This document shows, piece after piece, positions 23,960 through 31,343 of a stretch of DNA of 36,274 nucleotides. The translations under genes and the position numbers were made by a program. The stretch's first letter is position 1. Each line of letters opens with the position of its first letter. The stretch is from JARRRD01 sp037381085 (lineage in GTDB: Bacteria > Nitrospirota > Thermodesulfovibrionia > Thermodesulfovibrionales > UBA6898): contig JARRRD010000050.1 in NCBI GenBank assembly GCA_037381085.1, forward strand, positions 1 through 36,274, in the 5' to 3' direction. The notes under the pieces are model-generated. The model searched no databases, was not told the DNA's origin, and worked only from the letters and a program-made list of their open reading frames with translations.

Positions 23960-24706
23960 CTATTTCCTGGAGACCGGCTGCAGTTTCGGCACAGGGTTCT
24001 CTCCTTCGGCAAGGATGTCCCCTTTGACGCCTATGACCACCTCGTGGTAGGGGAGGGCCTTTTTTGATGCCTGGATCGCCTGCTTCGCGAGATAAGACAG
24101 TCCGCCGCAGCAGGGAACTTCCATCCTCAGCACGGTAACGCTCCTGATCGAATTCCCGGCGAATATGTCAGTCAGCTTCTCGTAGTAATACTGTGTGTCG
24201 TCGAGTTTGGGGCAGGCGATCAGAAGCTTCTTCCCCCTGACGAACCTGCTCTGAAAATTCATGGTCGAGAAGGCAGTGCAATCTGCTGCCAGCAGGAGGT
24301 CGGCATCCTCAAAATAGGGCGCCTTCACTGCAACCAGCTTCAACTGCACCGGCCAGTTGGTGAGTTCGGACTTAATCTCGGTCGCCGGGGTCACCGCCTC
24401 ACTTGCGGAAAAATCGACGGTCCTTGTTCCGGGGCATCCGTGGTATTCGGTCTTTTCATTTTTGACCGCCTCCATGTGTCTGTGCGTGGCCTCCTCATCA
24501 AAAGGGTCCGACTCGCGCTGCACGATCGAGAGTGCCCCAGTGGGACAACTGCCCAGGCACGCCCCCAGGCCGTCGCAGTAAATCTCCTTCACGAGCCTTG
24601 CCTTGCCGTCCACGATCTGCAGCGCGGACTCAACACAGTCAACAATGCACTGTCCGCAGCCGTTGCACTTGTCTTCGTCAATATTGATGATATTTCTTGT
24701 CGCCAA
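23960..24706 (-). CDS. Ferredoxin-type 4Fe-4S protein with extra cysteine pairs
   Basis: A 248-residue cytoplasmic protein starting at TTG 24706-24704 behind GGAGGTG. The N-terminus is a dicluster ferredoxin: CNGCGQCIVDC (Cys14, 17, 20, 24) and CDGLGACLGSCP (Cys44, 50, 54). In the second motif Leu47 replaces the second cysteine, so that site may hold a 3Fe-4S or altered cluster. The C-terminal 150 residues contain a repeated alpha/beta part with further cysteines (HGCPGTR, AADCTAFS, IACPKLDD, VPCCGG), possibly another cluster or a reactive site. It probably moves low-potential electrons; its partner is unknown. The promoter has an FNR/CRP-type site (24773-24784) that predicts anaerobic control. 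Confidence 0.85.
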   Translation of the reverse strand: MATRNIINIDEDKCNGCGQCIVDCVESALQIVDGKARLVKEIYCDGLGACLGSCPTGALSIVQRESDPFDEEATHRHMEAVKNEKTEYHGCPGTRTVDFSASEAVTPATEIKSELTNWPVQLKLVAVKAPYFEDADLLLAADCTAFSTMNFQSRFVRGKKLLIACPKLDDTQYYYEKLTDIFAGNSIRSVTVLRMEVPCCGGLSYLAKQAIQASKKALPYHEVVIGVKGDILAEGENPVPKLQPVSRK

Positions 24707-24743
24707 TTTCTACACCTCCGAATGGTTTACTGGTTCTTGATTT

Positions 24744-24784
24744 AGTATAGAAAAAGAGGCAAAGGCCTTCTATGATCTATATCA
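24744..24784 (-). promoter_or_regulatory. Class II FNR/CRP-type promoter of the ferredoxin gene
   Basis: The palindrome TGAT-CTAT-ATCA (24773-24784) is a full match to the FNR/CRP core TGAT-N4-ATCA. On the minus strand a -10 box TATACT lies at 24749-24744, giving a predicted start at 24737. The palindrome centre is then at -41.5, the standard place for class II activation. There is no good -35 box, as is normal for such promoters. The leader to the TTG codon is about 31 bases. Confidence 0.55.
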
Positions 24785-24917
24785 GATAAACCCTAAGGTT
24801 GTAAAACAGCCCGGAAGGGCCACCGAAAAAGTCTTGTAATGACGACATGGTTCTATTCATCTTCCACATGAATGAGGACCCGACGTTCAGTGACTTCCGG
24901 GAAACGGCCGAAACGAC

Positions 24918-25327
24918 TTACGTCTGTATTTGTCGGGCACGACCGCCGCCGGGTGAGTCATGTTTCGGCCAGTCCAGAATGATACGGGCAATTTCACGCA
25001 CATATGCACATTCACAACGCGCCGGGCACGGGCGTAAATCATTCTTGTGCAAACAGAAAACCCCCCGCAGTCTTCAGATCCGTCCATCCTTTCAACGAAT
25101 ATCGGACCATCGTAAAGATCCTGGAAGTCGCCCGCCTGAATGGCAAGCGTAGTTCCGCAGATATGGTTAAATAGAAAGAGACCTGCCCTGAGATCGGCAA
25201 AGTCAACTTGATAGCCGACCATGCGAAGCTTCGAATCGTGAAGGAAAGACGCCCTGGTGGGCCAGCCATATCCGCATTTGGAGCAGATTTTGAAAGGTTT
25301 CGACCGCGGTTTCTTCACTTCAACCAT
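24918..25327 (-). pseudogene. Small Cys-rich protein with a one-base frameshift
   Basis: The start (ATG 25327) opens a protein with a zinc-ribbon-like CSKCGYGWPTR, then VGYQVDFADLRAGLFLFNHICG and DFQDLYDGPIFVERMDGSEDCGG. At the run of six C on the plus strand (25061-25066) the frame breaks. With one more base it continues in a sensible frame containing CLHKNDLRPCPARCECAY and a final helix, ending at TAA 24918-24920. The repaired protein has 136 residues with at least eight cysteines, which suggests metal binding. It is not part of a recognised pathway, and its start has a weak ribosome binding site. As read, the C-terminal metal-ligand cluster is lost. Confidence 0.65.
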
Positions 25328-25627
25328 CCGTTTGCATTCACGAACATGCCTTAAGACATTTTATAGCGGCAGAGTCTTTTTTCTCAACTGCCGGAGGAAC
25401 AGAATAAAGGCGGGCACGGGGCAAGTCTCATTTGATGACGATCGGTCCTTTATGAGAGACGTGAGCGAGCGAACTTCTTCTTTTATCCGGAATTTTTTCT
25501 GTAATGACTTTCTTCCGGCGTTTGGGTCCATGGCAGGGCCCCCGCCAAGATTGCGGCAGAGTATCGGAGAAGCAGGGAATATGGTATTCTGAGCTTAGGA
25601 ACCAAGTCTTAACGCCAGAGGTGATTT
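25328..25627. other. Noncoding gap between divergent genes
   Basis: This 300-base stretch separates the Cys-rich minus-strand gene from the EF-hand gene. I see no convincing frame, hairpin or promoter, apart from the ribosome binding site AGAGGTGA just before 25628. Confidence 0.3.
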
Positions 25628-26035
25628 ATGAACGGAATAAGAGTGTTGTTTTGTTTCAGTCTGATCTTCTTCTTGTGTCTTACGCTGGAAGCCAGGAGCG
25701 CCGATCGGACCGACAGGAAAAAGATACTGAAGGAATATGAAGCAGCCGATCTCAACAAGGACGGATACGTGGATGAGAATGAATATAAACGTTTTATCAG
25801 CAAGAAATTCAATTCAGTTCATGGTAACGGGGAACAAAGGACTGAAAAGAATGAATCTCGCAAACGGGGAGGAGAGGAATTTGTAGCAACCGGAAAAGAC
25901 AGGGAAGCAAAAATCAAATTTAAAGAGTTCCTGAACGGGAGGCTTAGGTTTTTTAATGAAGCGGATGCAAATAAGGACAGGCTCTTGTCCCTGGAGGAAT
26001 ACACGAGGATGAAAATGATGGACCCGGTGAAATAG
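25628..26035 (+). CDS. Secreted EF-hand calcium-binding protein
   Basis: A 135-residue protein with a signal peptide (RVLFCFSLIFFLCLTLEARS). Two EF-hand loops are visible: DLNKDGYVDENE (about residues 42-53) with all calcium-ligand positions filled, and DANKDRLLSLEE near the C-terminus, with Arg in place of the usual Gly at position 6. A charged linker of about 50 residues separates them. It should bind calcium in the periplasm or outside the cell; the partner is unknown. AGAGGTGA precedes the start. A perfect 13-base-pair hairpin follows the gene. Confidence 0.85.
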   Translation: MNGIRVLFCFSLIFFLCLTLEARSADRTDRKKILKEYEAADLNKDGYVDENEYKRFISKKFNSVHGNGEQRTEKNESRKRGGEEFVATGKDREAKIKFKEFLNGRLRFFNEADANKDRLLSLEEYTRMKMMDPVK

Positions 26036-26045
26036 GCCTGACTTG

Positions 26046-26077
26046 CTCTCCCGGCTGCATGGAAGCAGCCGGGAGAG
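26046..26077. terminator. Perfect 13-bp hairpin between convergent genes
   Basis: CTCTCCCGGCTGC (26046-26058) pairs fully with GCAGCCGGGAGAG (26065-26077) around a six-base loop. No T-run follows on either strand, so it is not a standard intrinsic terminator. It sits between converging genes and may stop or protect both transcripts. Confidence 0.6.
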
Positions 26078-26140
26078 TCAGCCCGTTGAGACTGACACTT
26101 CGCCTCATTCTAACCGAAAACGCCGCCACACGGACGGTCC

Positions 26141-26485
26141 TCAGAAATTCCCTATGAGAGTCCAGTGCGAACCGCTGTATGAGCCATAAAGATTGAGGCT
26201 GCCGTTAGGCCGCACGTCTGCGAATATGTAAGGGTAATAATACGTTGTATAATCCCCGACGGGCGTGCCGGTGTAATCCAGAAGAACCAGGAAAAAACTG
26301 CCCAGATTATCTGTGCTTTCATACGTTATTACCGCGTGGTCGCCGTAGATGTCAAAGTCGGGAATCACCTCGACAAAGCTATACGTAAAAGGTGAAATGG
26401 CGAAGTATGTCTGGGCCCAGCTTACGGCATAACTTGATAAGACAAAAAGAACTGCAAATAAGGTAACCACGATACCCTTCTTCAT
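26141..26485 (-). CDS. Small secreted protein of unknown function
   Basis: A 114-residue protein with a clear signal peptide (KKGIVVTLFAVLFVLSSYAV, ending SWA) and an excellent AAGGAGGAAA before its ATG. The mature part is about 90 residues, rich in Tyr, Phe, Gly and Asp, with alternating strand-like segments (ITYESTDNLGSFFLVLLDYT, GSLNLYGSYSGSHWTLIG). It has no cysteines. It resembles small beta-sandwich exported proteins, but no family can be named. It converges with the EF-hand gene across the 26046-26077 hairpin. Confidence 0.75.
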   Translation of the reverse strand: MKKGIVVTLFAVLFVLSSYAVSWAQTYFAISPFTYSFVEVIPDFDIYGDHAVITYESTDNLGSFFLVLLDYTGTPVGDYTTYYYPYIFADVRPNGSLNLYGSYSGSHWTLIGNF

Positions 26486-26760
26486 TACTTTTCCTCCTTG
26501 GACGAGAAGTCTTATGGATCGACATAAGACGTGTGAATTTGACTGAATCAGTCGTTGTCCTCTTCTTCCGGAATTAGTTCACCTCCTTTCCAGCCCCTTT
26601 TTCTACAATTATACCTTGAATATCTCTTGAGGCCAATGAATCCCTTTCCAGTGGGAGGAGGCCGGGAAAAGATTTCGGAGCCGAAAGTGGGTAGTGTAAA
26701 GTAATCGCGACTGGGTTATAATTATTTGCCGGACGGGACAGATAAACAAGGAGGGATGCT

Positions 26761-27738
26761 ATGGAGAAAAGAGACGTCATGGAAAAATACAGGGCCTTTG
26801 TCGCCGACTACAACAAAGGTGTGAACAAAGCGGACCTCTGCGCCAAATACAGACTGTCGGAGCGGGATTTCGATCCTTTTCTGTCCTTTCTCAAAAAGAA
26901 GGGGTTTGCTCTTTCCGCTGTGGGGTCGGGCAAGTTCGTGTCGGCCCATGAAATAGATTTCGAGATCTGGGGGGACGACCTGCAGTTCGTCGAAATAGAA
27001 CTCGACCCGGGAGAAACCGCCATTGCGGAGGCCGGCGCCATGATGTATATGGACTCGGGAATCGAGATGCAGACCATCTTCGGAGACGGGAGCAGGGAAT
27101 CTGCCGGAGTCATGGACAGACTCTTCGGGGCGGGCAAGAGAATACTTACCGGGGAATCGCTCTTCATGACCGCCTTTACAAACGCCGGGTCCGGGGAAAA
27201 AAGGGTCGCCTTCGGAGCCCCTTATCCCGGCAAGATAATTCCCGTGGACCTTTCTCAAATGGGCCGGGAACTTATCTGCCAGAAGGACGCCTTTCTCTGC
27301 GCCGCAAAGGGCGTGTCTATAGGCATAGCATTCCAGAAAAAAATCGGAGTGGGTCTTTTCGGAGGCGAAGGTTTTATCCTGGAGAGACTGCAGGGTGACG
27401 GGCTGGTCTTTATTCATGCGGGCGGAACTATCATCGAGAAGGAACTTGGACCTTATGAAGGGATCAAGCTGGACACGGGATGTATAGCCGCCCTGCAGTC
27501 GGGCGTTTCCTATGATATAGAATTCGTGGGAGGCATCAAGACAGCACTTTTCGGGGGAGAAGGCCTTTTCTTCGCGAACCTTACCGGTCCGGGCAAGGTC
27601 TGGCTCCAGTCCCTTCCGTTCAGCAGGCTGGCGGACAGGATCATATCCTCCGCGCCCAAGACGGGCGGCTCGAGAAGAGGCGAAGGCTCCATCCTCGGGT
27701 CACTCGGCGATATTATCGACGGTGATAACAGGTTCTAG
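26761..27738 (+). CDS. AIM24/TIGR00266-family protein with an N-terminal extension
   Basis: A 325-residue protein. From about residue 62 it matches the TIGR00266/AIM24 family: EIWGDDLQFVEIELDPGETA, EAGAMMYMDSGIEMQ, GESLFMTAFTNAG, FLCAAKGVSIGIAFQKKI, and Gly-rich FGGEGFILERLQGDG and FGGEGLFFANLTGPG. The family forms a beta-fold of unclear biochemical role, with a mitochondrial relative affecting inner-membrane organisation. The first ~60 residues (RAFVADYNKGVNKADLCAKY) are an added helical part resembling a small helix-turn-helix. The start is supported by AAGGAGGGA. There is no signal peptide or membrane helix, so it is cytoplasmic or peripheral. It appears to be a single-gene unit. Confidence 0.87.
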   Translation: MEKRDVMEKYRAFVADYNKGVNKADLCAKYRLSERDFDPFLSFLKKKGFALSAVGSGKFVSAHEIDFEIWGDDLQFVEIELDPGETAIAEAGAMMYMDSGIEMQTIFGDGSRESAGVMDRLFGAGKRILTGESLFMTAFTNAGSGEKRVAFGAPYPGKIIPVDLSQMGRELICQKDAFLCAAKGVSIGIAFQKKIGVGLFGGEGFILERLQGDGLVFIHAGGTIIEKELGPYEGIKLDTGCIAALQSGVSYDIEFVGGIKTALFGGEGLFFANLTGPGKVWLQSLPFSRLADRIISSAPKTGGSRRGEGSILGSLGDIIDGDNRF

Positions 27739-27796
27739 TGAAAAAGATCCTTGGAGTGGTCGGTGCTTCCGCCCCCTTTTTCGGCCTGACGACTGG

Positions 27797-27964
27797 TTAA
27801 CAAATGGCTGTTTCGAAACTCGCGACGATCTCTTGCGACAAGTCCCTCTCTGGCTGAAATGACTCCCATTCTTCGATTTCTTCCTCATAATCACAGAGGA
27901 TGTTGGGACACTGAGCAAGAATTCCACTCTCCAGCATATTTCTGCCGCAGGCCGGACATTTCAT
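27797..27964 (-). CDS. 55-residue CPxCG zinc-ribbon-like protein
   Basis: A small gene on the minus strand, ATG 27964-27962 to TAA 27799-27797, with AAGGGGGTT ahead of the start. The protein begins MKCPACGRNMLESG and continues LAQCPNILCDYEEEIEEW, so two cysteine pairs (CPAC and CPNILC) could bind one zinc. An acidic helix follows. This CPxCG class of tiny proteins occurs widely, and its members often act through protein contact. Coding character, start signal and the cysteine pattern support it; function is unknown. It converges with the AIM24-type gene. Confidence 0.7.
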   Translation of the reverse strand: MKCPACGRNMLESGILAQCPNILCDYEEEIEEWESFQPERDLSQEIVASFETAIC

Positions 27965-28183
27965 AAGTCAACCCCCTTTTATTGGATCTGTACATAGTTT
28001 AGTAAAGGGACGTTACAGGATTATTTCAGCAGAATGAAGAGTACGTGTCATAGTTTTTCCGATCCGGGCCTGTCCTCGATCAGGCCTGCGACATGGGCGG
28101 CCCGGAACTTGTGGCGGCATATAACGGAATCACGCCCGGGGCAGGGCATCCCGTGAGAATGTGAATCCCGGTCAGGTCAGCTT

Positions 28184-29506
28184 TCAGGATACTGACGAGT
28201 CCTTCTTCCGGCTGTTCGACAGTCTTATCGTCCGCCCGGTAAACAGCCGAAAGGTTATTTCGATAAAGAAGGCGGACCCAGCCATGACGAGCAGAACCCA
28301 GAGCTGACGGGGCGAACTCTCCGCCGTCTGCCAGAGGAGACATGCCAATGCACAAAGGCAAAGTCCGACCCCGATCAGAGAAAGCCAGCCCTTGATCCCT
28401 GTCTCACCGGCCAGCGTCGCATTGGCGCCATTGACTGCCGCAAAGATCAACAGGAAGCCGGCACTGCCCATCGTCGATATGCTGGCAAGATCTACGAGGT
28501 TGGCGATAAACAAGGTGATCCCCGACGTGATCAGCAGCCCCTCTATCGGTTCGTTCCAGACCTTTTTTTCCAATGCGCGAGGAAGCTCGCCGTCCTTGGC
28601 AATGATATAACTCAGCCGCGCCGTGCCATAGAGCGTGGCATTGATGGCCGAAGCTGTCGAGAGCATGGCCGCGACGGCGATCAGCAGGAACCCCGCCTGT
28701 CCCATGAACGGCTTTGCCGCCTCGGCCAGTGCGTAGTCTTTAGCGCCCACAATTTGGGCGACCGGCAGTGTTCCGACCGTCACGACGGATATGAGAACAT
28801 ATAGGACGATCACAAAAACGACGGCCGAATAGAAGGCGCGCGGCAACGTCTTTGCCGGCATCCGGACGTCCTGCGCACTGTTGGCGATCAACTCGAATCC
28901 CTCATAGGCGAGAAAAATGATCATCCCGCCCGCAACGACGTGCAGCGGAGATTGCCATACCGACGGCTCCAGACGGGCGGTATCGATACCCCATATGCCC
29001 GCAGCGATGAAGACGACCAGTATCACAAGCTTAATCAGTACAATCCAGTCTTCCGCCTCGCCGATCAGCCTGGCGCTCAGCAGATTCAGTCCCGTTATCC
29101 CTATGACGCTGCCGCTGATCAACACATGCTTCCAAATAGTTTGTGATGACGGTGGAAACAAGGAGGCCCCATAGCTCCCAAAGGCGTAGGAATAAAGGGA
29201 AAGCATGACGATGTAGCTTATCCAGAGAAGGACGTTCGCGCTTCCCGTCAGCAGGCCGGGACCGAACGCCCGGTCCAGGAACGACACCGTACCTCCCTGG
29301 CTGGGATAAGTTACGGAGAGCCGGGCATAGGAATAAGAGGTGACAAGTGCAACGATCCCCGCAAGAAGAAAGGCAACCGGCGCTCCTCCGCCGGTCAGGT
29401 CCACTGAAAGCCCAAGGACGGCAAAGATTCCGCCGCCAACCATACCGCCGATCCCTATAGCGGTTGCCTCCAGGTATCCGAGCTTTCCCTTTTCAGGTCC
29501 GCTCAT
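28184..29506 (-). CDS. APC-superfamily amino-acid permease
   Basis: A 440-residue integral membrane protein with about 12 hydrophobic segments. The N-terminus GYLEATAIGIGGMVGGGIFAV is the unwound first helix of APC transporters, where the substrate amine and carboxylate bind. FLAYEGFELIANSAQDV and TLPRAFYSAVVFVIVLYVLI are the family blocks around helices 6 and 7. It should import amino acids or polyamines with protons, or exchange them. The specificity cannot be told. The gene has no close partner: 215 bases separate its start from the end of the next upstream gene. The C-terminus is short and basic. Confidence 0.88.
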   Translation of the reverse strand: MSGPEKGKLGYLEATAIGIGGMVGGGIFAVLGLSVDLTGGGAPVAFLLAGIVALVTSYSYARLSVTYPSQGGTVSFLDRAFGPGLLTGSANVLLWISYIVMLSLYSYAFGSYGASLFPPSSQTIWKHVLISGSVIGITGLNLLSARLIGEAEDWIVLIKLVILVVFIAAGIWGIDTARLEPSVWQSPLHVVAGGMIIFLAYEGFELIANSAQDVRMPAKTLPRAFYSAVVFVIVLYVLISVVTVGTLPVAQIVGAKDYALAEAAKPFMGQAGFLLIAVAAMLSTASAINATLYGTARLSYIIAKDGELPRALEKKVWNEPIEGLLITSGITLFIANLVDLASISTMGSAGFLLIFAAVNGANATLAGETGIKGWLSLIGVGLCLCALACLLWQTAESSPRQLWVLLVMAGSAFFIEITFRLFTGRTIRLSNSRKKDSSVS

Positions 29507-29721
29507 CCGTTCGTGCTATCTCCACATATTCCGTTCCCGACTCGCGGGACCATAGCCCGTCCCGAAGGGCTTCCCGATCTCCGGTCCCTTCATTATGTCG
29601 ATGTCTGTCAATTTATCAACTTCCTGTTCACTTGCAGAGAGTCTTGAGACAGCCCGTTGAGATTTGAACCCACGAGATCCTTCTCATGTGGTTGGCGTCT
29701 CTTTTAACTTATAGTCTCCTG

Positions 29722-30450
29722 CTATCTGTGTTCTGCGTTCCCCCGGTCAGGTTTTTTTCGAGACTTCTTGCCTTGTGATCCCCCCCGGCGTTGCTTCTCC
29801 TGTGTTTGAGAGCGCTGTTTCTGCAGCTGCTGTTGTCTCTGAGGTTGCCCTCCCCGGGGTTGCTTTTGCCTGTATTTTCTTTGTTGCTCCCTTATCTGTT
29901 GCTGATGCCGCTGAACCTCGGGTCTCTTTTGATATTGCTTTTGCCTCTCGCGCCTCAGCTCCTGTCTTTGTCGTTGAGGCCTGGGTTTATAGTTGCGGAC
30001 ACCCCAGGTCCTCTGCCTTTCCCAGTGCCGGCTATTATGCCAGTTCCTCCAGTTCTTCCGAAGCTGCCTGTCGGGAATCCTTTTATAGTCCCACCGGTGT
30101 CCGTGCCAGTCACGGCCTCTATAGTATCGCCTCCAGCCCGGATCTACATCAAAATAAAAACGTGGAACGTTCCTGTAATAGGCCCATCCGCGGTTATAAT
30201 AATGCGAGCGATACCAGCGGCCCTCCCAGAGGCGCCACCACCAACCGTTCCAGAAAAACAGCTCGACATTTATATCGGGAACGACATACACGTCGTTCGT
30301 ATCAGGCAGCACTATCACTTCCGGAGGCGCCTGGAACACGATGGGTGGTGGCAGAGCAATTCCAATACTTATGTTTACCCCTGCCATTGTCGGAACTGGG
30401 ACGACAATGGCCACCGCCAAGAGAATCGACCCTAAAAGTAGCTTTTTCAT
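29722..30450 (-). CDS. Secreted aromatic protein with Arg/Gln-rich tail
   Basis: A 242-residue protein with a signal peptide (MKKLLLGSILLAVAIVVPVP, ending TMA). The first ~100 mature residues hold PPPIVFQAPPEVIVLPDTND and then a Trp/Tyr-rich part (FFWNGWWWRLWEGRWYRSHY), like small exported proteins common in Geobacter-type bacteria. From about residue 150 it is dominated by Arg, Gln and Lys (RQRQELRRERQKQYQKRP), strongly basic and probably disordered or coiled. This could bind nucleic acid, polyanion or the cell surface; function is unknown. It starts about 130 bases downstream of the membrane-fusion-protein gene and may be transcribed with that operon. Confidence 0.75.
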   Translation of the reverse strand: MKKLLLGSILLAVAIVVPVPTMAGVNISIGIALPPPIVFQAPPEVIVLPDTNDVYVVPDINVELFFWNGWWWRLWEGRWYRSHYYNRGWAYYRNVPRFYFDVDPGWRRYYRGRDWHGHRWDYKRIPDRQLRKNWRNWHNSRHWERQRTWGVRNYKPRPQRQRQELRRERQKQYQKRPEVQRHQQQIREQQRKYRQKQPRGGQPQRQQQLQKQRSQTQEKQRRGGSQGKKSRKKPDRGNAEHR

Positions 30451-30578
30451 CTTATTGTCTCCTTATAAATATAAGGATATCGGCTTCATAGGAAAAGTCA
30501 ATCGTCGGCCGTGGAGCTTGAAAGTCAACGCAGGCAACACCACCCCGATCAGTCCTGCATTCGAAAGTCCCGCCCCTG

Positions 30579-31343
30579 TCAAGGCAGATCGATTTCCGCC
30601 GTCTGGCCTGCCCTGAGCAGTGGCCGGGAGACGTTGAATACGACATCGACAGGGTAGGAGGTCTCCTTTTCTGAAGAAACCCTTTCCAGTCCGATACTCC
30701 GGACGGTCCCGGAATAGTCTACCCTACCCACCTTCACCTTAACCTGTTTGCCGACTGAGAACCGGCCCAATTGGGCCTCCGGCACAAGGGTGCGGGCGAT
30801 ATACCGGCCGGAGGCGGCAAACACCAGCAGTGTCGGCGGGGCCAGCCGACTCGATACTGTCTGGCCCGGCTCGGCATTTCTTTGCAGTACCCAACCGTCA
30901 AAAGGCGCCCGAATGACGCTGTAAGTCAAGCGGTATTCCGCCCTCGAAACCTCAGCGTCCGCTGCTCTCCATTCAGCCAGTGCCCGCCTGTACTTATTGT
31001 CGGCATTCTGCAGTTCCACGGTGGAGAGGACCGTATCTGCGTAAAGCTGCTTCGCCTGGTCATCATCGCGCTTGGCTTCGTCCCGGGCAACGGCCGCCCG
31101 CGCCCTCTCGGCTCGGGCGAGCTGCAGTGCCGACTCAAACGGTATTGGATTCAGGGCCAGCATGACCACGCCCTTCTTGACGAATGAGCCTGGCATTACG
31201 GTTACTGTTTTGACCACCCCGGAGACCGGTGTGCTCAGTTCCACCCGGCTGGCCCAATGGATAGTCGCCTCAAAACCCGTCGCCGACGCCGGATGACCTA
31301 AGGCCTCAAGAACTATAAGCATTCCCATTGCCAGCCATTTCAT
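30579..31343 (-). CDS. Membrane-fusion (HlyD/RND periplasmic adaptor) protein
   Basis: A 254-residue protein starting at ATG 31343-31341, which overlaps the TolC stop codon by ATGA and has GGAGGAG eight bases upstream; a longer upstream start gives nonsense residues. It has a signal peptide (WLAMGMLIVLEALGHPASA), a lipoyl half-motif (ELSTPVSGVVKTVTVMPGSF), a helical hairpin (about 95 residues), the second lipoyl half (VIRAPFDGWVLQRNAEPGQT) and a beta-barrel. These are the parts of periplasmic adaptors that join an inner-membrane pump to TolC. No pump gene is adjacent. At 254 residues it is short for the family and lacks the membrane-proximal domain. Confidence 0.87.
   Translation of the reverse strand: MKWLAMGMLIVLEALGHPASATGFEATIHWASRVELSTPVSGVVKTVTVMPGSFVKKGVVMLALNPIPFESALQLARAERARAAVARDEAKRDDDQAKQLYADTVLSTVELQNADNKYRRALAEWRAADAEVSRAEYRLTYSVIRAPFDGWVLQRNAEPGQTVSSRLAPPTLLVFAASGRYIARTLVPEAQLGRFSVGKQVKVKVGRVDYSGTVRSIGLERVSSEKETSYPVDVVFNVSRPLLRAGQTAEIDLP

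Noticed and set aside
29640..29700. tRNA-like T-arm and variable-arm sequence on the minus strand
   Set aside because: GTGGGTTCAAATCTCAA resembles a T-arm but the stem has a mismatch, and no acceptor, D or anticodon arm can be drawn around it.
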